DNA of 64,000 bases from Cryobacterium psychrotolerans. GTDB taxonomy: Bacteria > Actinomycetota > Actinomycetes > Actinomycetales > Microbacteriaceae. Made by a program: the position numbers and the translations under genes. Positions 1-8,252 of the stretch are shown here, one piece after another (positions within the stretch are counted from its first letter, which is position 1; the number at the start of each line of letters is the position of its first letter). The notes under the pieces are model-generated. The model saw only the letters and a list, made by a program, of their open reading frames with translations. It searched no databases and was not told the origin of the DNA. The stretch spans positions 1 to 64,000 of the forward strand of contig NZ_FNFU01000004.1 in NCBI RefSeq assembly GCF_900101115.1, written 5' to 3'.

Positions 1-1
1 C

Positions 2-295
2 TGGGACCGCGGCACCGAGCTCGCCGACTACGCCCGCATCCAGGTCGCCCTGGACACGAAACTCTTCTTCTGCGACCCGCGCTCGCCCTGGCAGCGCGGC
101 AGCAACGAGAACACCAACCGGCTCCTGCGGTTCTGGTTCGAGAAGGGCTCGAACCTCTCAGCCCACAGCGCCGACGATCTCCGCCGAGTCGCTGCGACCC
201 TCAACCGGCGTCCCCGACCGACCCTCGACCTCGACACCCCAGCCACCCGGCTGAACCAGCTGCTCAAGGCAGCTGAAACCACCCGCGTTGCCTAG
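2..295 (+). CDS. IS30-family transposase, C-terminal fragment (cut by window edge)
   Basis: The reading frame is open from the window edge to a TAG stop, giving 98 codons. It contains the last part of an IS30-type DDE catalytic core: WDRGTELADY resembles the family's second-Asp motif, and SPWQRGSNENTNRLLRFWF carries the catalytic Glu. The tail PATRLNQLL is also typical of the family. The enzyme cuts and rejoins the ends of its own insertion sequence. The N-terminal half lies outside the window, so I cannot tell whether the element is intact. The right end of the IS should fall shortly after the stop, before the aldo/keto reductase gene, but with only one end visible I cannot define the terminal repeat. 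Confidence 0.85.
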   Translation, partial: WDRGTELADYARIQVALDTKLFFCDPRSPWQRGSNENTNRLLRFWFEKGSNLSAHSADDLRRVAATLNRRPRPTLDLDTPATRLNQLLKAAETTRVA

Positions 296-369
296 ACCGC
301 TTGACTTTGCCGTCCAACGAAGGTGCCAAACTCACAGTTCGGCGGAAGATGGTTGGTTTAATGGGGGGC

Positions 370-1188
370 ATGGATACGTGGCTCAGGTTTAATGACGGGC
401 GGAGCATTCCGCAGCTCGGCCTCGGCGTGTACAAGGTGACGGATGCCCTCGCCGCGGACACCGTGCAGGTCGCGCTCGATGCCGGGTACCGCCACATCGA
501 CACGGCGGCAATGTACGAGAACGAGCGCGGCGTCGGCCGGGGCATCGCCCGGTCCGGGCTTCCCCGAGGCGACGTCTTCGTCACCACGAAGGTCTGGAAC
601 GACCAGCACGGCTACGAGGAGACCCTGCGCGCCTTCGACGACAGCCTCGCCAGGCTCGGGCTCGACTACGTCGACCTGTACCTCATCCACTGGCCCGCGC
701 CGCGCCAGGACCGCTACATCGACACCTACCGCGCGCTCGAGACCCTCCGGGCCGACGGGCGCGCCCGCTCGATCGGCGTGTCCAACTTCCACACGCACCA
801 CCTCGACCGGCTGCTGCGCGAGACGGATGTCGTCCCCGCGGTCAATCAGGTCGAGCTGCACCCCTGGCTGCAGCAGGCCGAGGTGCGCCGGTACGACGCG
901 GCCCACGGCATCCTGACCGAGGCCTGGTCTCCGCTGGCCCGAGGGCGCGCGATCGGCAACCCCGTGCTCGACGCGATCGGCGCCCGGCACGGCAAGACCG
1001 CAGCCCAGGTCGTGATCCGCTGGCACCTCGAGCTCGGGAACGTCGTGATTCCGAAATCCGTGACGCCGGACCGCATCCGCGAGAACATCGACGTCTTCGA
1101 CTTCAGCCTGGCCGCCGACGACCTGGCGGCCATCACCGCGCTGGACTCCGGCGAGCGCACCGGCAAGGACCCCGACGACCACGGATAG
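370..1188 (+). CDS. Aldo/keto reductase (2,5-diketo-D-gluconate reductase-like)
   Basis: A 272-residue cytosolic NADPH-dependent oxidoreductase of the single-domain TIM-barrel AKR family. The catalytic tetrad is visible as Asp44 (RHID), Tyr49 (AMYEN), Lys74 (TTKVW) and His107 (LIHWP). The IPKSVTPDRI segment near the C-terminus is the family's cofactor-binding signature. The frame is open back to a TTG at 301 and has ATGs at 349, 361 and 370. I chose 370 because the protein then begins MDTWLRFNDGRSIPQLGLG, as family members do; 361 is nearly as good. The substrate cannot be told from sequence. The gene starts about 75 bp after the IS30 transposase stop, so its native promoter may have been displaced by the insertion (inference). 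Confidence 0.9.
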   Translation: MDTWLRFNDGRSIPQLGLGVYKVTDALAADTVQVALDAGYRHIDTAAMYENERGVGRGIARSGLPRGDVFVTTKVWNDQHGYEETLRAFDDSLARLGLDYVDLYLIHWPAPRQDRYIDTYRALETLRADGRARSIGVSNFHTHHLDRLLRETDVVPAVNQVELHPWLQQAEVRRYDAAHGILTEAWSPLARGRAIGNPVLDAIGARHGKTAAQVVIRWHLELGNVVIPKSVTPDRIRENIDVFDFSLAADDLAAITALDSGERTGKDPDDHG

Positions 1189-1231
1189 GGGCGGCACGAG
1201 AGGTCGGCGCCAGGCCGGCGCTGCCGAGCGC

Positions 1232-2551
1232 CTAGCCCAGCGGCACGAGCGCGGCCGGGCCCATCGGGTCAGGCACGTCCTCCGCGTTGGGCAGGCTCGT
1301 GATGAACCGGAAGAAGGCGACCGCCAGCAGCGTGGCGACCCCTCCCCCGATGATGAACGGCAGTGCGAGGTCGACCCGGCCGACGAACCCGCCGAGCAGG
1401 CTGCCCAGCGGCATCGCCCCCCAGAGCAGGGTGCGCCAGGTTCCGTGCACCCGGCCGAGCAGGTGCCCGGGGATGATGCTCTGCCGCAGCGACATCACGA
1501 GGATGTTCCAGACCGTGATCGACCCGCTGGAGAGCGCGAAGGCCACTCCGACGACCCAGACGTTCGGCCAGACCCCGACCAGGATCAACGTGCTGCCGCT
1601 GAGCAGCAGCATGAGCGCCATCGTCGGGCCCGCGTTCAGCCGGTTCTTCAGCGGAGCCGTCAGGACCGAGCCGACGATCCCCCCGACCGCACCGGAGAGC
1701 ATGAACACGCCGAAAGCCGCCTCCGGTACCCGGAGGGGTCCGAGCAGGAACAGCACGAAACTCGCCGTCGCGAACGAGAAGGCCAGCCCGCCCGCGGTAC
1801 TGACCAGCCAGAGCGTCACCAGCATCCGGCTCTTCACGATGAACCGGTAGCCGTCGACGAACTGGAGGTACCAGGCCACCTGCGGCGTGTCGAGCAGTGC
1901 GGCGTGCTGGCGGCCCGAGGCGACCTTCGGCAGCAGGAGCGCGAGCGCGGCGGCGCCCAAGAAGGCCAGCGCGTTCACGCCCAGCGGGATCAGCACGGAC
2001 ACCGCGAACAGCAGGGAGGTCAGCGGCCCGGACAGGAAGCTCTGCACGACGAGCTCGCCGGCCTCGATCCGCGAATTCGCCCGGGGCAGATCCACCCGGG
2101 CGACGATGCTCGGCACCACCGCGCGGGTCGCCCCGTCGTACACGGTCTCGAAGGCGCCGTAGACGAAGATGACCAGGTACAGCCACCAGATCGTGAGGCC
2201 GTTCGTCGCGCTCAGCACGCACAGCGCGACGGCGAGCAGCATCCGCACGGTGTCGGCGAGCGCGAGGGCCTTGCGCCGGTCGATGCGGTCGATCAGGATG
2301 CCGGCGGGAATGGCGCAGAGCAGCCACGGCAGCATCGCCATGGCGGCGATCCCGCTGATCAGCAGAGGGTCGTCGGTGAGCCGAGCCGCCAGCAGCGGCA
2401 TCGCGGTGCGGGCGATCCCGTCGCCGAGGTTGCTCGCGATACTGGCGGCGAAGAGATTGGTGAAGGCGGGCCCGAGCCCGCGCTTCGCCGGCGCGGGCGA
2501 GCGATCGCCCCGCGCATCCGTCGCAGCGGCCTCCCCCGGGCCGGTCACCAC
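1232..2551 (-). CDS. MFS transporter, exporter-like
   Basis: A 439-residue polytopic membrane protein with about 12 hydrophobic segments and the MFS loop motif between helices 2 and 3 (GILIDRIDRRKALALAD). It belongs to the enterobactin/macrolide-exporter-like branch of the major facilitator superfamily, proton-driven drug or metabolite efflux pumps in the cytoplasmic membrane; the substrate is unknown. It starts with GTG inside the last codons of the upstream aldo/keto reductase gene (7-bp overlap). The two are therefore very probably co-transcribed and translationally coupled. Confidence 0.88.
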   Translation of the reverse strand: MVTGPGEAAATDARGDRSPAPAKRGLGPAFTNLFAASIASNLGDGIARTAMPLLAARLTDDPLLISGIAAMAMLPWLLCAIPAGILIDRIDRRKALALADTVRMLLAVALCVLSATNGLTIWWLYLVIFVYGAFETVYDGATRAVVPSIVARVDLPRANSRIEAGELVVQSFLSGPLTSLLFAVSVLIPLGVNALAFLGAAALALLLPKVASGRQHAALLDTPQVAWYLQFVDGYRFIVKSRMLVTLWLVSTAGGLAFSFATASFVLFLLGPLRVPEAAFGVFMLSGAVGGIVGSVLTAPLKNRLNAGPTMALMLLLSGSTLILVGVWPNVWVVGVAFALSSGSITVWNILVMSLRQSIIPGHLLGRVHGTWRTLLWGAMPLGSLLGGFVGRVDLALPFIIGGGVATLLAVAFFRFITSLPNAEDVPDPMGPAALVPLG

Positions 2552-3531
2552 CGAGAGTGGATGTTCTCGCGCAGGAGTCGGTCGTAGATGTCCTGAACAC
2601 CCTCGTTGAATGCGAGGCTGAGCGGTTCCGCGCGTCCGGCCGCGGCGTTGGCCTGCGCCTGCGAGATCGAGCGCGCGCCGGGGATGACGCTGCTGACGCC
2701 GTCGATCTGGGCGACCCAGGCGAGCGCCGCCTGGGCCGGCGTCAGGCCCTCGGGAACGAGCGCGGCGAATTCCGCCGCCGCGGCCAGCCCGGTCTCGAAA
2801 CCGACCCCGGAGAAGGTCTCCCCCACGTCGAAGGCGCTGCCGTCGAGGTTGTAGTTGCGGTGATCGGTCTCGGCGAACTTCGTGTCGCGGGTGTACTTCC
2901 CGGTCAGCAGCCCGCTCGCCAGGGGAACCCGCGCGATGATGCCCACCCCGGCCGCGCGCGCCGCCGGCAGCACCTCGTCCAGGGGCTTGAGCCTGAAGGC
3001 GTTGAGGATGATCTGCACGGTCGCGACCCCGGGCCGGGCGATGGCCGCGAGTGCCTGGTCACAGGTCTCGACGCTGACGCCGTAGGCGGCGATCGCGCCT
3101 TCGCTGACGAGGGTGTCGAGCGCGTCGTAGACCTCGTCGGACTCGATCACCGAGCTCGGCGGGCAGTGCAGCTGCACGAGGTCGAGCCTGTCGGTGCGCA
3201 GGTTCGCGCGCGACCGGTCGGTCCACTCGCGGAAGTGGGCCAGCACGTAGTTCTCCGGCAGCTGCTCGGACCGGCGTCCCATCTTCGTCGCGACCGTGAT
3301 GTCCTGGCCCGGCGCATCCACCTCGAGGAAGTGGCCGATCAGGCGTTCGCTGCGCCCGTCGCCGTAGACGTCTGCCGTGTCGAAGAAGGTGACGCCCGCG
3401 TCCACGGATGCCGCGAGCACGGCCAGCGCGTCGGCCTCGGAGACGTCGCCCCAGTCCGCTCCCAGCTGCCATGTTCCAAGTCCGATGACCGATACGGTTC
3501 GCCCGGTCCTGCCGAGGGTTCGCTTCTCCAT
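2545..3531 (-). CDS. Aldo/keto reductase (general stress/YajO-like)
   Basis: A 328-residue member of the AKR11/12-type branch. The catalytic residues are Asp51 (FFDTAD), Tyr56 (VYGDG), Lys83 (ATKMG) and His122 (QLHCPP). The C-terminal SSVIPGARS segment is the usual NADPH-binding loop. It is unrelated in detail to the aldo/keto reductase at 370, so the two are not a recent duplication. The gene overlaps the MFS exporter downstream by 7 bp, suggesting a two-gene reductase/efflux operon, perhaps handling reactive carbonyls (inference). Confidence 0.9.
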   Translation of the reverse strand: MEKRTLGRTGRTVSVIGLGTWQLGADWGDVSEADALAVLAASVDAGVTFFDTADVYGDGRSERLIGHFLEVDAPGQDITVATKMGRRSEQLPENYVLAHFREWTDRSRANLRTDRLDLVQLHCPPSSVIESDEVYDALDTLVSEGAIAAYGVSVETCDQALAAIARPGVATVQIILNAFRLKPLDEVLPAARAAGVGIIARVPLASGLLTGKYTRDTKFAETDHRNYNLDGSAFDVGETFSGVGFETGLAAAAEFAALVPEGLTPAQAALAWVAQIDGVSSVIPGARSISQAQANAAAGRAEPLSLAFNEGVQDIYDRLLRENIHSRW

Positions 3532-3598
3532 GACGCCAGCCTAACCACCCGCGCGCGCCCTCGCGAGGTGCCGCGGCCGCCGCGCCGCTCCGCACCGC

Positions 3599-4456
3599 TC
3601 AGTCGACGGGAGGGCGGCGCGAGTCCCCGGCGGCCGACGCGGAGATCGCCCTCGATCCGGCTTCCTCGATCGCCCGGACGACGGTCCGCGCCAGGCGCGG
3701 CCGGATGAGGTGGTCGTTCGCCTCGACTCGGTACGTGGTGACGTGCCGCATCCGCTCAATCACCGTCATGCTCCCCGGCGCGATGAATGCGTCGAGTGAC
3801 CCGTAGACGACCGCGACCGGGATGTTCAGGCTCGCCACGTCGCTCACCACGGTCTGCGACTCGATGCAATGCTCGAGCGACTTCACGAACGGGGTCCAGC
3901 TTTTCGTGGTGATCTCGAAGATCCCCTTGGGCAGCAGCCGCGAGATGATGGCCGCGTTGGCGAGCGTGAAGTCCTTGTTCGCCCGCAGGAATTCGTAGGC
4001 TCGCAGGTAGGCGGTCACCCGGCCGCGCACGCGGGGGTCGCCGATATCGGCCGGCGAGAGGTAGACCGGCGGGCCGACCAGCACCAGTCCGGAGACGTTT
4101 CGGCGGTTCTTCGCGGCGTAGCGGGATCCGATCAGGCTGCCCAGCGAATGCCCGACGAGGGTGAACGGCTCGTCGAGCTTGAGGGAGCGGATGGTGGCCT
4201 CGAGCGAGGCCACGTGGTCTTCGAGGGTGTACTCGGAGTTCTCCGGCGCGGGCGATTCGCCGAAGCCGAGGATGTCCACTGCGATCACGCGGTGTCGCGG
4301 CACCAGCAGGGGGACCATGTTCCGGAACGTCACCGACGACGAGGCGATCCCGTGCACGAGGACAACCACGGGACCTGACCCCTCATCGGTGGCGACGTGC
4401 AGGAGCGGTGGACGGCGCCGGCCGAACACTGCCGCGAGATCCGCCCACCAGGTCAT
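3599..4456 (-). CDS. Alpha/beta hydrolase
   Basis: A 285-residue alpha/beta-hydrolase-fold protein without a signal peptide. The oxyanion motif HGIASS is near residue 35 and the nucleophile elbow GHSLGS has Ser104. The probable acid is Asp222 (YGSLDAF) and the catalytic His249 lies in NDHLIRP. The residue order and spacing are those of an active serine hydrolase, of the esterase or C-C hydrolase type; the substrate is unknown. It is transcribed away from the DUF4349 lipoprotein gene and is separated by about 70 bp from the reductase/exporter pair, so it may be monocistronic. Confidence 0.88.
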   Translation of the reverse strand: MTWWADLAAVFGRRRPPLLHVATDEGSGPVVVLVHGIASSSVTFRNMVPLLVPRHRVIAVDILGFGESPAPENSEYTLEDHVASLEATIRSLKLDEPFTLVGHSLGSLIGSRYAAKNRRNVSGLVLVGPPVYLSPADIGDPRVRGRVTAYLRAYEFLRANKDFTLANAAIISRLLPKGIFEITTKSWTPFVKSLEHCIESQTVVSDVASLNIPVAVVYGSLDAFIAPGSMTVIERMRHVTTYRVEANDHLIRPRLARTVVRAIEEAGSRAISASAAGDSRRPPVD

Positions 4457-4558
4457 GCGTCCAGTATGGCCGCGCCGGTCGAACCCCGACGCCGAATTGT
4501 GATTGGACTCCCAGACAACATGCAGACAGCGGCCGTCCGCGTGGCCATACTGTGAGGC

Positions 4559-5419
4559 ATGAAGCGAACCCTGGCCGCCACCGCGATCGTACTCGCGGCG
4601 CTCATCCTCTCCGGATGCACGTCATCCGGGTCGAGCGACAGTTCCGGACCGCCGGTCAGCGACGGCGGCGTCACCGACGGCGGCGGCGTCACCGGCGAGC
4701 CGGCCCCGGACAAGGGAGTCACCGGCGGCGGCGAGGTCGTGACGGACAACCGCGACGTGATCACCACCGGAACGGTCTCGCTCACGGTGAAGGATCCGAT
4801 CGAGGCCGCCCAGACCGCCGCGGACATTACCGAGAAGGCGGGCGGTCGCGTCGACAGCCGCACCGAGAACCCGAGCGTCGACGACCAGCCGGCGAGCGCG
4901 AACCTGGTGCTGCGCATCCCCGCCGACGAGCTCGACAACGCCGTCGTCGAGCTGAAGAAGCTGGGCACCGTGAACAGGGTGTCGCTGAACTCCACGGACA
5001 TCACCCAGCAGACGCAGGACATCGAGGCCCGCATCACATCGCTGCAGACCTCCGTCGACCGGCTGCTCAGCCTGATGGCCAAGGCGACCGACGCCACCGA
5101 CCTGATCGCCATCGAGAGCGCCCTGTCGCAACGGCAGAGTGAACTCGAAGGGCTGCAGGCGCAGCGCGACTACCTCGCCGACCAGGTCGATTTCTCGACG
5201 ATCAGCCTCGAGCTGTACTCCGAGGGCACGGTCGATCCGCCCAATCCGGACAACTTCTGGGACGGCCTTCTGGCCGGCTGGAACGCGCTCATGTCGGCCC
5301 TCGGCGGCGCCCTCGTGGCCATCGGATTCCTGCTGCCCTGGCTGGCGGTGCTCGGCGCGATCGGCGCGGTCGTGCTGCTGATCGTCTGGCTGTCAACAAG
5401 GAAGCGCAAGGCTGCATAG
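4559..5419 (+). CDS. DUF4349 lipoprotein
   Basis: A 286-residue protein with a lipoprotein signal (lipobox LSGC, modified Cys20), then a Ser/Gly/Thr-rich linker. A DUF4349 domain follows from about residue 62 to the C-terminal membrane anchor (TGTVSLTVKDP near its start, helical DIEARITSLQTSVDRL stretch). A transmembrane helix near residues 250-280 is followed by a basic RKRKAA tail. The topology is extracytoplasmic domain, one membrane helix, short cytoplasmic tail. The family has no established function. The next gene begins 10 bp downstream, so it probably heads a transcript with the acyl-CoA dehydrogenase and exporter. Confidence 0.85.
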   Translation: MKRTLAATAIVLAALILSGCTSSGSSDSSGPPVSDGGVTDGGGVTGEPAPDKGVTGGGEVVTDNRDVITTGTVSLTVKDPIEAAQTAADITEKAGGRVDSRTENPSVDDQPASANLVLRIPADELDNAVVELKKLGTVNRVSLNSTDITQQTQDIEARITSLQTSVDRLLSLMAKATDATDLIAIESALSQRQSELEGLQAQRDYLADQVDFSTISLELYSEGTVDPPNPDNFWDGLLAGWNALMSALGGALVAIGFLLPWLAVLGAIGAVVLLIVWLSTRKRKAA

Positions 5420-5429
5420 GCTGGCAGGT

Positions 5430-6617
5430 GTGAACGATTCCACGCCTGCCACTCCGCCGCTTCTGAGCGACGAGTTGTTGGCGCGGATTCACGGGCGAGC
5501 GGCCGGTTACGACCGGGACAACGTCTTCTTCACCGAGGACCTCGCCGAGCTCGCCGAGGCCGGCTACCTCCGCGCCCTCGTCCCGGCCGGCTTCGGCGGA
5601 CTCGGCCTGACCCTGCAGCAGGTCTCGCGCGAGCAGATCCGGCTCGCTGCGCACGCGCCGGCGACCGCCCTCGCCGTCAACATGCACCTCGTCTGGACCG
5701 GCGTGGCCAGGGCGCTGCTCGAGCGCGGCGACGACAGCCTCGCCTTCCTGCTCGAGGGCGCGGCGGCCGGCGAGGTCCTCGGCTTCGGCGTGAGCGAACC
5801 CGGCAACGACCTCGTGCTGTTCGGGTCGACGACGGATGCCCGCCCGCAGCAAGGCGGCGGCTACCGGTTCTTCGGCACCAAGGTCTTCACCTCCCTCTCC
5901 CCCGCCTGGACCAGTCTCGGCGTGATGGGGCTGGACTCCTCGGCGCCGGGCGCCCCGAAGATCGTCTGGGCGTTCATCGACCGCAGCGACCCCGGCGTCA
6001 GCGTCAAGGACGACTGGGACACGCTGGGCATGCGGGCCAGCCAGAGCCGGAGCACCGTGCTCGACGGCGCGTACGCCCGGCCCGACCGGGTGTTCCGCCG
6101 CCTCGACCCTGGGCCCAACTCCGATCCGCTGATCTTCGCCATCTTCGCGACCTTCGAGATCCTGCTGGCGTCCGTGTACACCGGCATCGGCCGGCGCGCG
6201 CTCGAGCTCGCCGTGGAAGCGGCCGGGCGGCGCACCTCGCTGAAGAACGACGGGCGCAGCCTGGACCAGGACCCGGACATCCGCTGGCGGGTCGCCGACG
6301 CCGCGATCGCCATGGACGGCATCTACCCGCAGATCGACGCGCTCGCCCGCGACGTCGACGCGCTCGCCGACCACGGCGCCCAGTGGTACCCGAGGCTCGC
6401 CGGGCTCAAGCACCGGGCAACCGAGAACGCGAAGCACGTGGTCGACCAGGCGCTCCGCGTCAGCGGCGGCTCCTCGTATTTCGCCGGGAACGAACTCGGA
6501 CGGCTGTACCGCGACGTGCTCGCCGGCCTGTTCCACCCCTCCGACGCCGAATCCGCACACTCCACCGTGGCCTCGGCCTGGCTCGGACCGCTCACTGACT
6601 CTGGACCCGCAAAATGA
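5430..6617 (+). CDS. Acyl-CoA dehydrogenase-family flavoprotein
   Basis: A 395-residue protein with the three-part acyl-CoA dehydrogenase layout: N-terminal helices, a middle beta domain (GFGVSEPGNDL, FFGTKVFTS) and a C-terminal four-helix bundle. It resembles the branch that includes DszC-like flavin monooxygenases and uncharacterised FMN/FAD dehydrogenases more than fatty-acid FadE enzymes. I do not see a clear catalytic glutamate, so the reaction is uncertain. It starts with GTG 10 bp after the DUF4349 stop. Its TGA overlaps the ATG of the ThrE-like exporter (ATGA), indicating translational coupling. Confidence 0.82.
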   Translation: MNDSTPATPPLLSDELLARIHGRAAGYDRDNVFFTEDLAELAEAGYLRALVPAGFGGLGLTLQQVSREQIRLAAHAPATALAVNMHLVWTGVARALLERGDDSLAFLLEGAAAGEVLGFGVSEPGNDLVLFGSTTDARPQQGGGYRFFGTKVFTSLSPAWTSLGVMGLDSSAPGAPKIVWAFIDRSDPGVSVKDDWDTLGMRASQSRSTVLDGAYARPDRVFRRLDPGPNSDPLIFAIFATFEILLASVYTGIGRRALELAVEAAGRRTSLKNDGRSLDQDPDIRWRVADAAIAMDGIYPQIDALARDVDALADHGAQWYPRLAGLKHRATENAKHVVDQALRVSGGSSYFAGNELGRLYRDVLAGLFHPSDAESAHSTVASAWLGPLTDSGPAK

Positions 6618-7957
6618 CCAAAACCTCGAGCATCGGCATCATCGACACCGCCGCCCACACCCGGGCCGTCCTCGACCTCACCATGCGCCTGGCCGAAGTC
6701 ATTTTCGCCGCCGGCGCCGGCGCGGAAGATGCCACGGCGGCCATGGAGGCGATCACGCGCGCCTACGGCCTCAAGGGCACCGAGGCGAACATCACGCACA
6801 CGATCATCAACCTGACCCACGAGGATCCGGCCACGCACGAATCCATCTCGCGCAGCCGAAACGTGAAATACCGGTCGCTGAACTACGCGAAGCTCACGGC
6901 GACATCCGAGCTGATCGCCGAGATCCTCGAGAACCCGATGGATGTCGCGGACGCCCGGAAACAACTGGCCACGATCGTCAGCGCGAAGCCGCAGGTTCCG
7001 ATGCTGTTCCGCCGCGTCGGCTGGAGCCTGGTCGGTGCCGGCGCGGCCGTGCTGATCGGCGGCGGACCGGTCGTGATCCTGGCGGCGTTCGTCGCCGCGT
7101 TCATCATCGACCTGATCACGACCATGCTGGACAACCGCCGCGTCCCGGTGTTCTACCAGACGGTGGTCGGCGGCGCGATCGGACCGATCCTGGCGGCCCT
7201 CGTGCAGGTCATCGACCCCAGCGCCAACCCGTCGCTCGTCGTCGTCGCCGCGATCATCATGCTCCTGGCCGGGGTGACCACCTTCGGCGCCGTGCACGAC
7301 ACCCTGTCCGGGTTCTACCTGACCGGAACCGCCCGCGCCCTGGAAGCCATGGTCATCACCGGGGGTCTGGTCACCGGTGTTGCCGGGGCGTCGCTGATGC
7401 TCAGCCGGCTCGGCCTCGGGCTGCGGGTCGACTCGGATGTGGCCCTGACGCTGGCCAACCTGCCGCTGCTGCTGGTGGCATCCGTTGTCGTCGTCATCGG
7501 CTTCGGGCTCGCCGTTCAGGTTCCCTGGCGCGCGTTCTGGGTGGTCTGCCTGCTCGGCGCCGTCGCCGAATTCCTCTACCTGGCCGGAGCGAACGCGGGC
7601 TTCGGCCTGGTCTGGTCGTCGGGCGCGGCCGCGGTCGGCGTCGGCCTGCTCGCCGCGGTGGCCGCGCGCATCGTGCGCACGCCGCCGCTGGTCATCATGG
7701 TGTCGGCGCTCGTTCCGCTCGTGCCGGGACTGAGCCTGTTCCGCGGCCTGCTGCAGGTGTCGGAGGGCGAGATCGAGGGGCTGCTCAGCCTGCTGACGGC
7801 CGGCGCGGTCGCCGCCGCGCTGGCGGCGGGCGCCATCCTCGCCCAGTCGCTCGTGCAGTTCGTCTGGGGTCCGGCCCGCCGCCTGCAGCGCCGCTCCATC
7901 GGCCCGCTGATGGCGCTGCCGATCGCGCTCGGACGCGGCTCCGGCAAACGCATCTAG
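6614..7957 (+). CDS. Threonine/serine exporter, ThrE-like (fused two-domain form)
   Basis: A 447-residue membrane protein. The N-terminal soluble part (about residues 20-130) has the ThrE/DUF1212 motif GAGAEDATAAMEAI and is followed by five or so membrane helices. A second set from about residue 290 corresponds to the ThrE_2 (DUF3815) domain, giving about ten helices overall as in Corynebacterium ThrE. The family exports threonine and serine using the proton gradient. The start overlaps the preceding dehydrogenase by 4 bp. Substrate specificity is inferred from the family only. Confidence 0.85.
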   Translation: MTKTSSIGIIDTAAHTRAVLDLTMRLAEVIFAAGAGAEDATAAMEAITRAYGLKGTEANITHTIINLTHEDPATHESISRSRNVKYRSLNYAKLTATSELIAEILENPMDVADARKQLATIVSAKPQVPMLFRRVGWSLVGAGAAVLIGGGPVVILAAFVAAFIIDLITTMLDNRRVPVFYQTVVGGAIGPILAALVQVIDPSANPSLVVVAAIIMLLAGVTTFGAVHDTLSGFYLTGTARALEAMVITGGLVTGVAGASLMLSRLGLGLRVDSDVALTLANLPLLLVASVVVVIGFGLAVQVPWRAFWVVCLLGAVAEFLYLAGANAGFGLVWSSGAAAVGVGLLAAVAARIVRTPPLVIMVSALVPLVPGLSLFRGLLQVSEGEIEGLLSLLTAGAVAAALAAGAILAQSLVQFVWGPARRLQRRSIGPLMALPIALGRGSGKRI

Positions 7958-8038
7958 ACGCCCGACGCGCCGATTCGGGCGATCCCGCGTAGGGTCGAGG
8001 AAACGGATGCCGCCGGGGCTCGGTTCGAAGGGGTACAC

Positions 8039-8158
8039 ATGGCTGACAAATCACCGAAGAAGGATGCGTCCAAGAAGGTCGCTGGAAAGTCGCTGAAGGA
8101 GAAAAGGGCCGACAAGCAGGCCAAGTCGAGCGAAACCGAGAAGGCCAGGAAGCGCTAA
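8039..8158 (+). CDS. Small lysine-rich protein (39 aa)
   Basis: An ATG frame beginning MADKSPKKDASKKVAGKSL and ending EKARKR. About a third of the residues are Lys or Arg and there is no hydrophobic segment. A good ribosome-binding site (GAAGGGG) stands 6-7 nt before the ATG, and a strong terminator follows the stop by about 25 nt, which makes a real single-gene transcript likely. Its composition suggests nucleic-acid or ribosome contact, but that is speculation; the function is unknown. Confidence 0.65.
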   Translation: MADKSPKKDASKKVAGKSLKEKRADKQAKSSETEKARKR

Positions 8159-8182
8159 GGCCTGTCTCCTCCACCATCACCG

Positions 8183-8219
8183 GGTGCTGCCTCGCAAGAC
8201 GGGGCAGCACCTTTGTTTT
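8183..8219 (+). terminator. Rho-independent terminator
   Basis: A perfect 9-bp stem, GGTGCTGCC/GGCAGCACC, encloses an 11-nt loop and is followed at once by TTTGTTTT. It lies 25 nt after the stop of the 39-residue lysine-rich protein and before the AlaX-like gene. It is one of the clearest intrinsic terminators in the window. Confidence 0.9.
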
Positions 8220-8252
8220 CCCGAAAGCCCTGTTGCTGAAAGAAAGGTCCCC

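Noticed and set aside
30-345. Terminal inverted repeat of the IS30 element
   Set aside because: Only one end is in the window; without the partner the repeat cannot be defined.
301-369. Extended N-terminus of the first aldo/keto reductase from TTG 301
   Set aside because: The extra 23 residues have no counterpart in the family and fall in the likely IS end; ATGs at 361/370 fit better.
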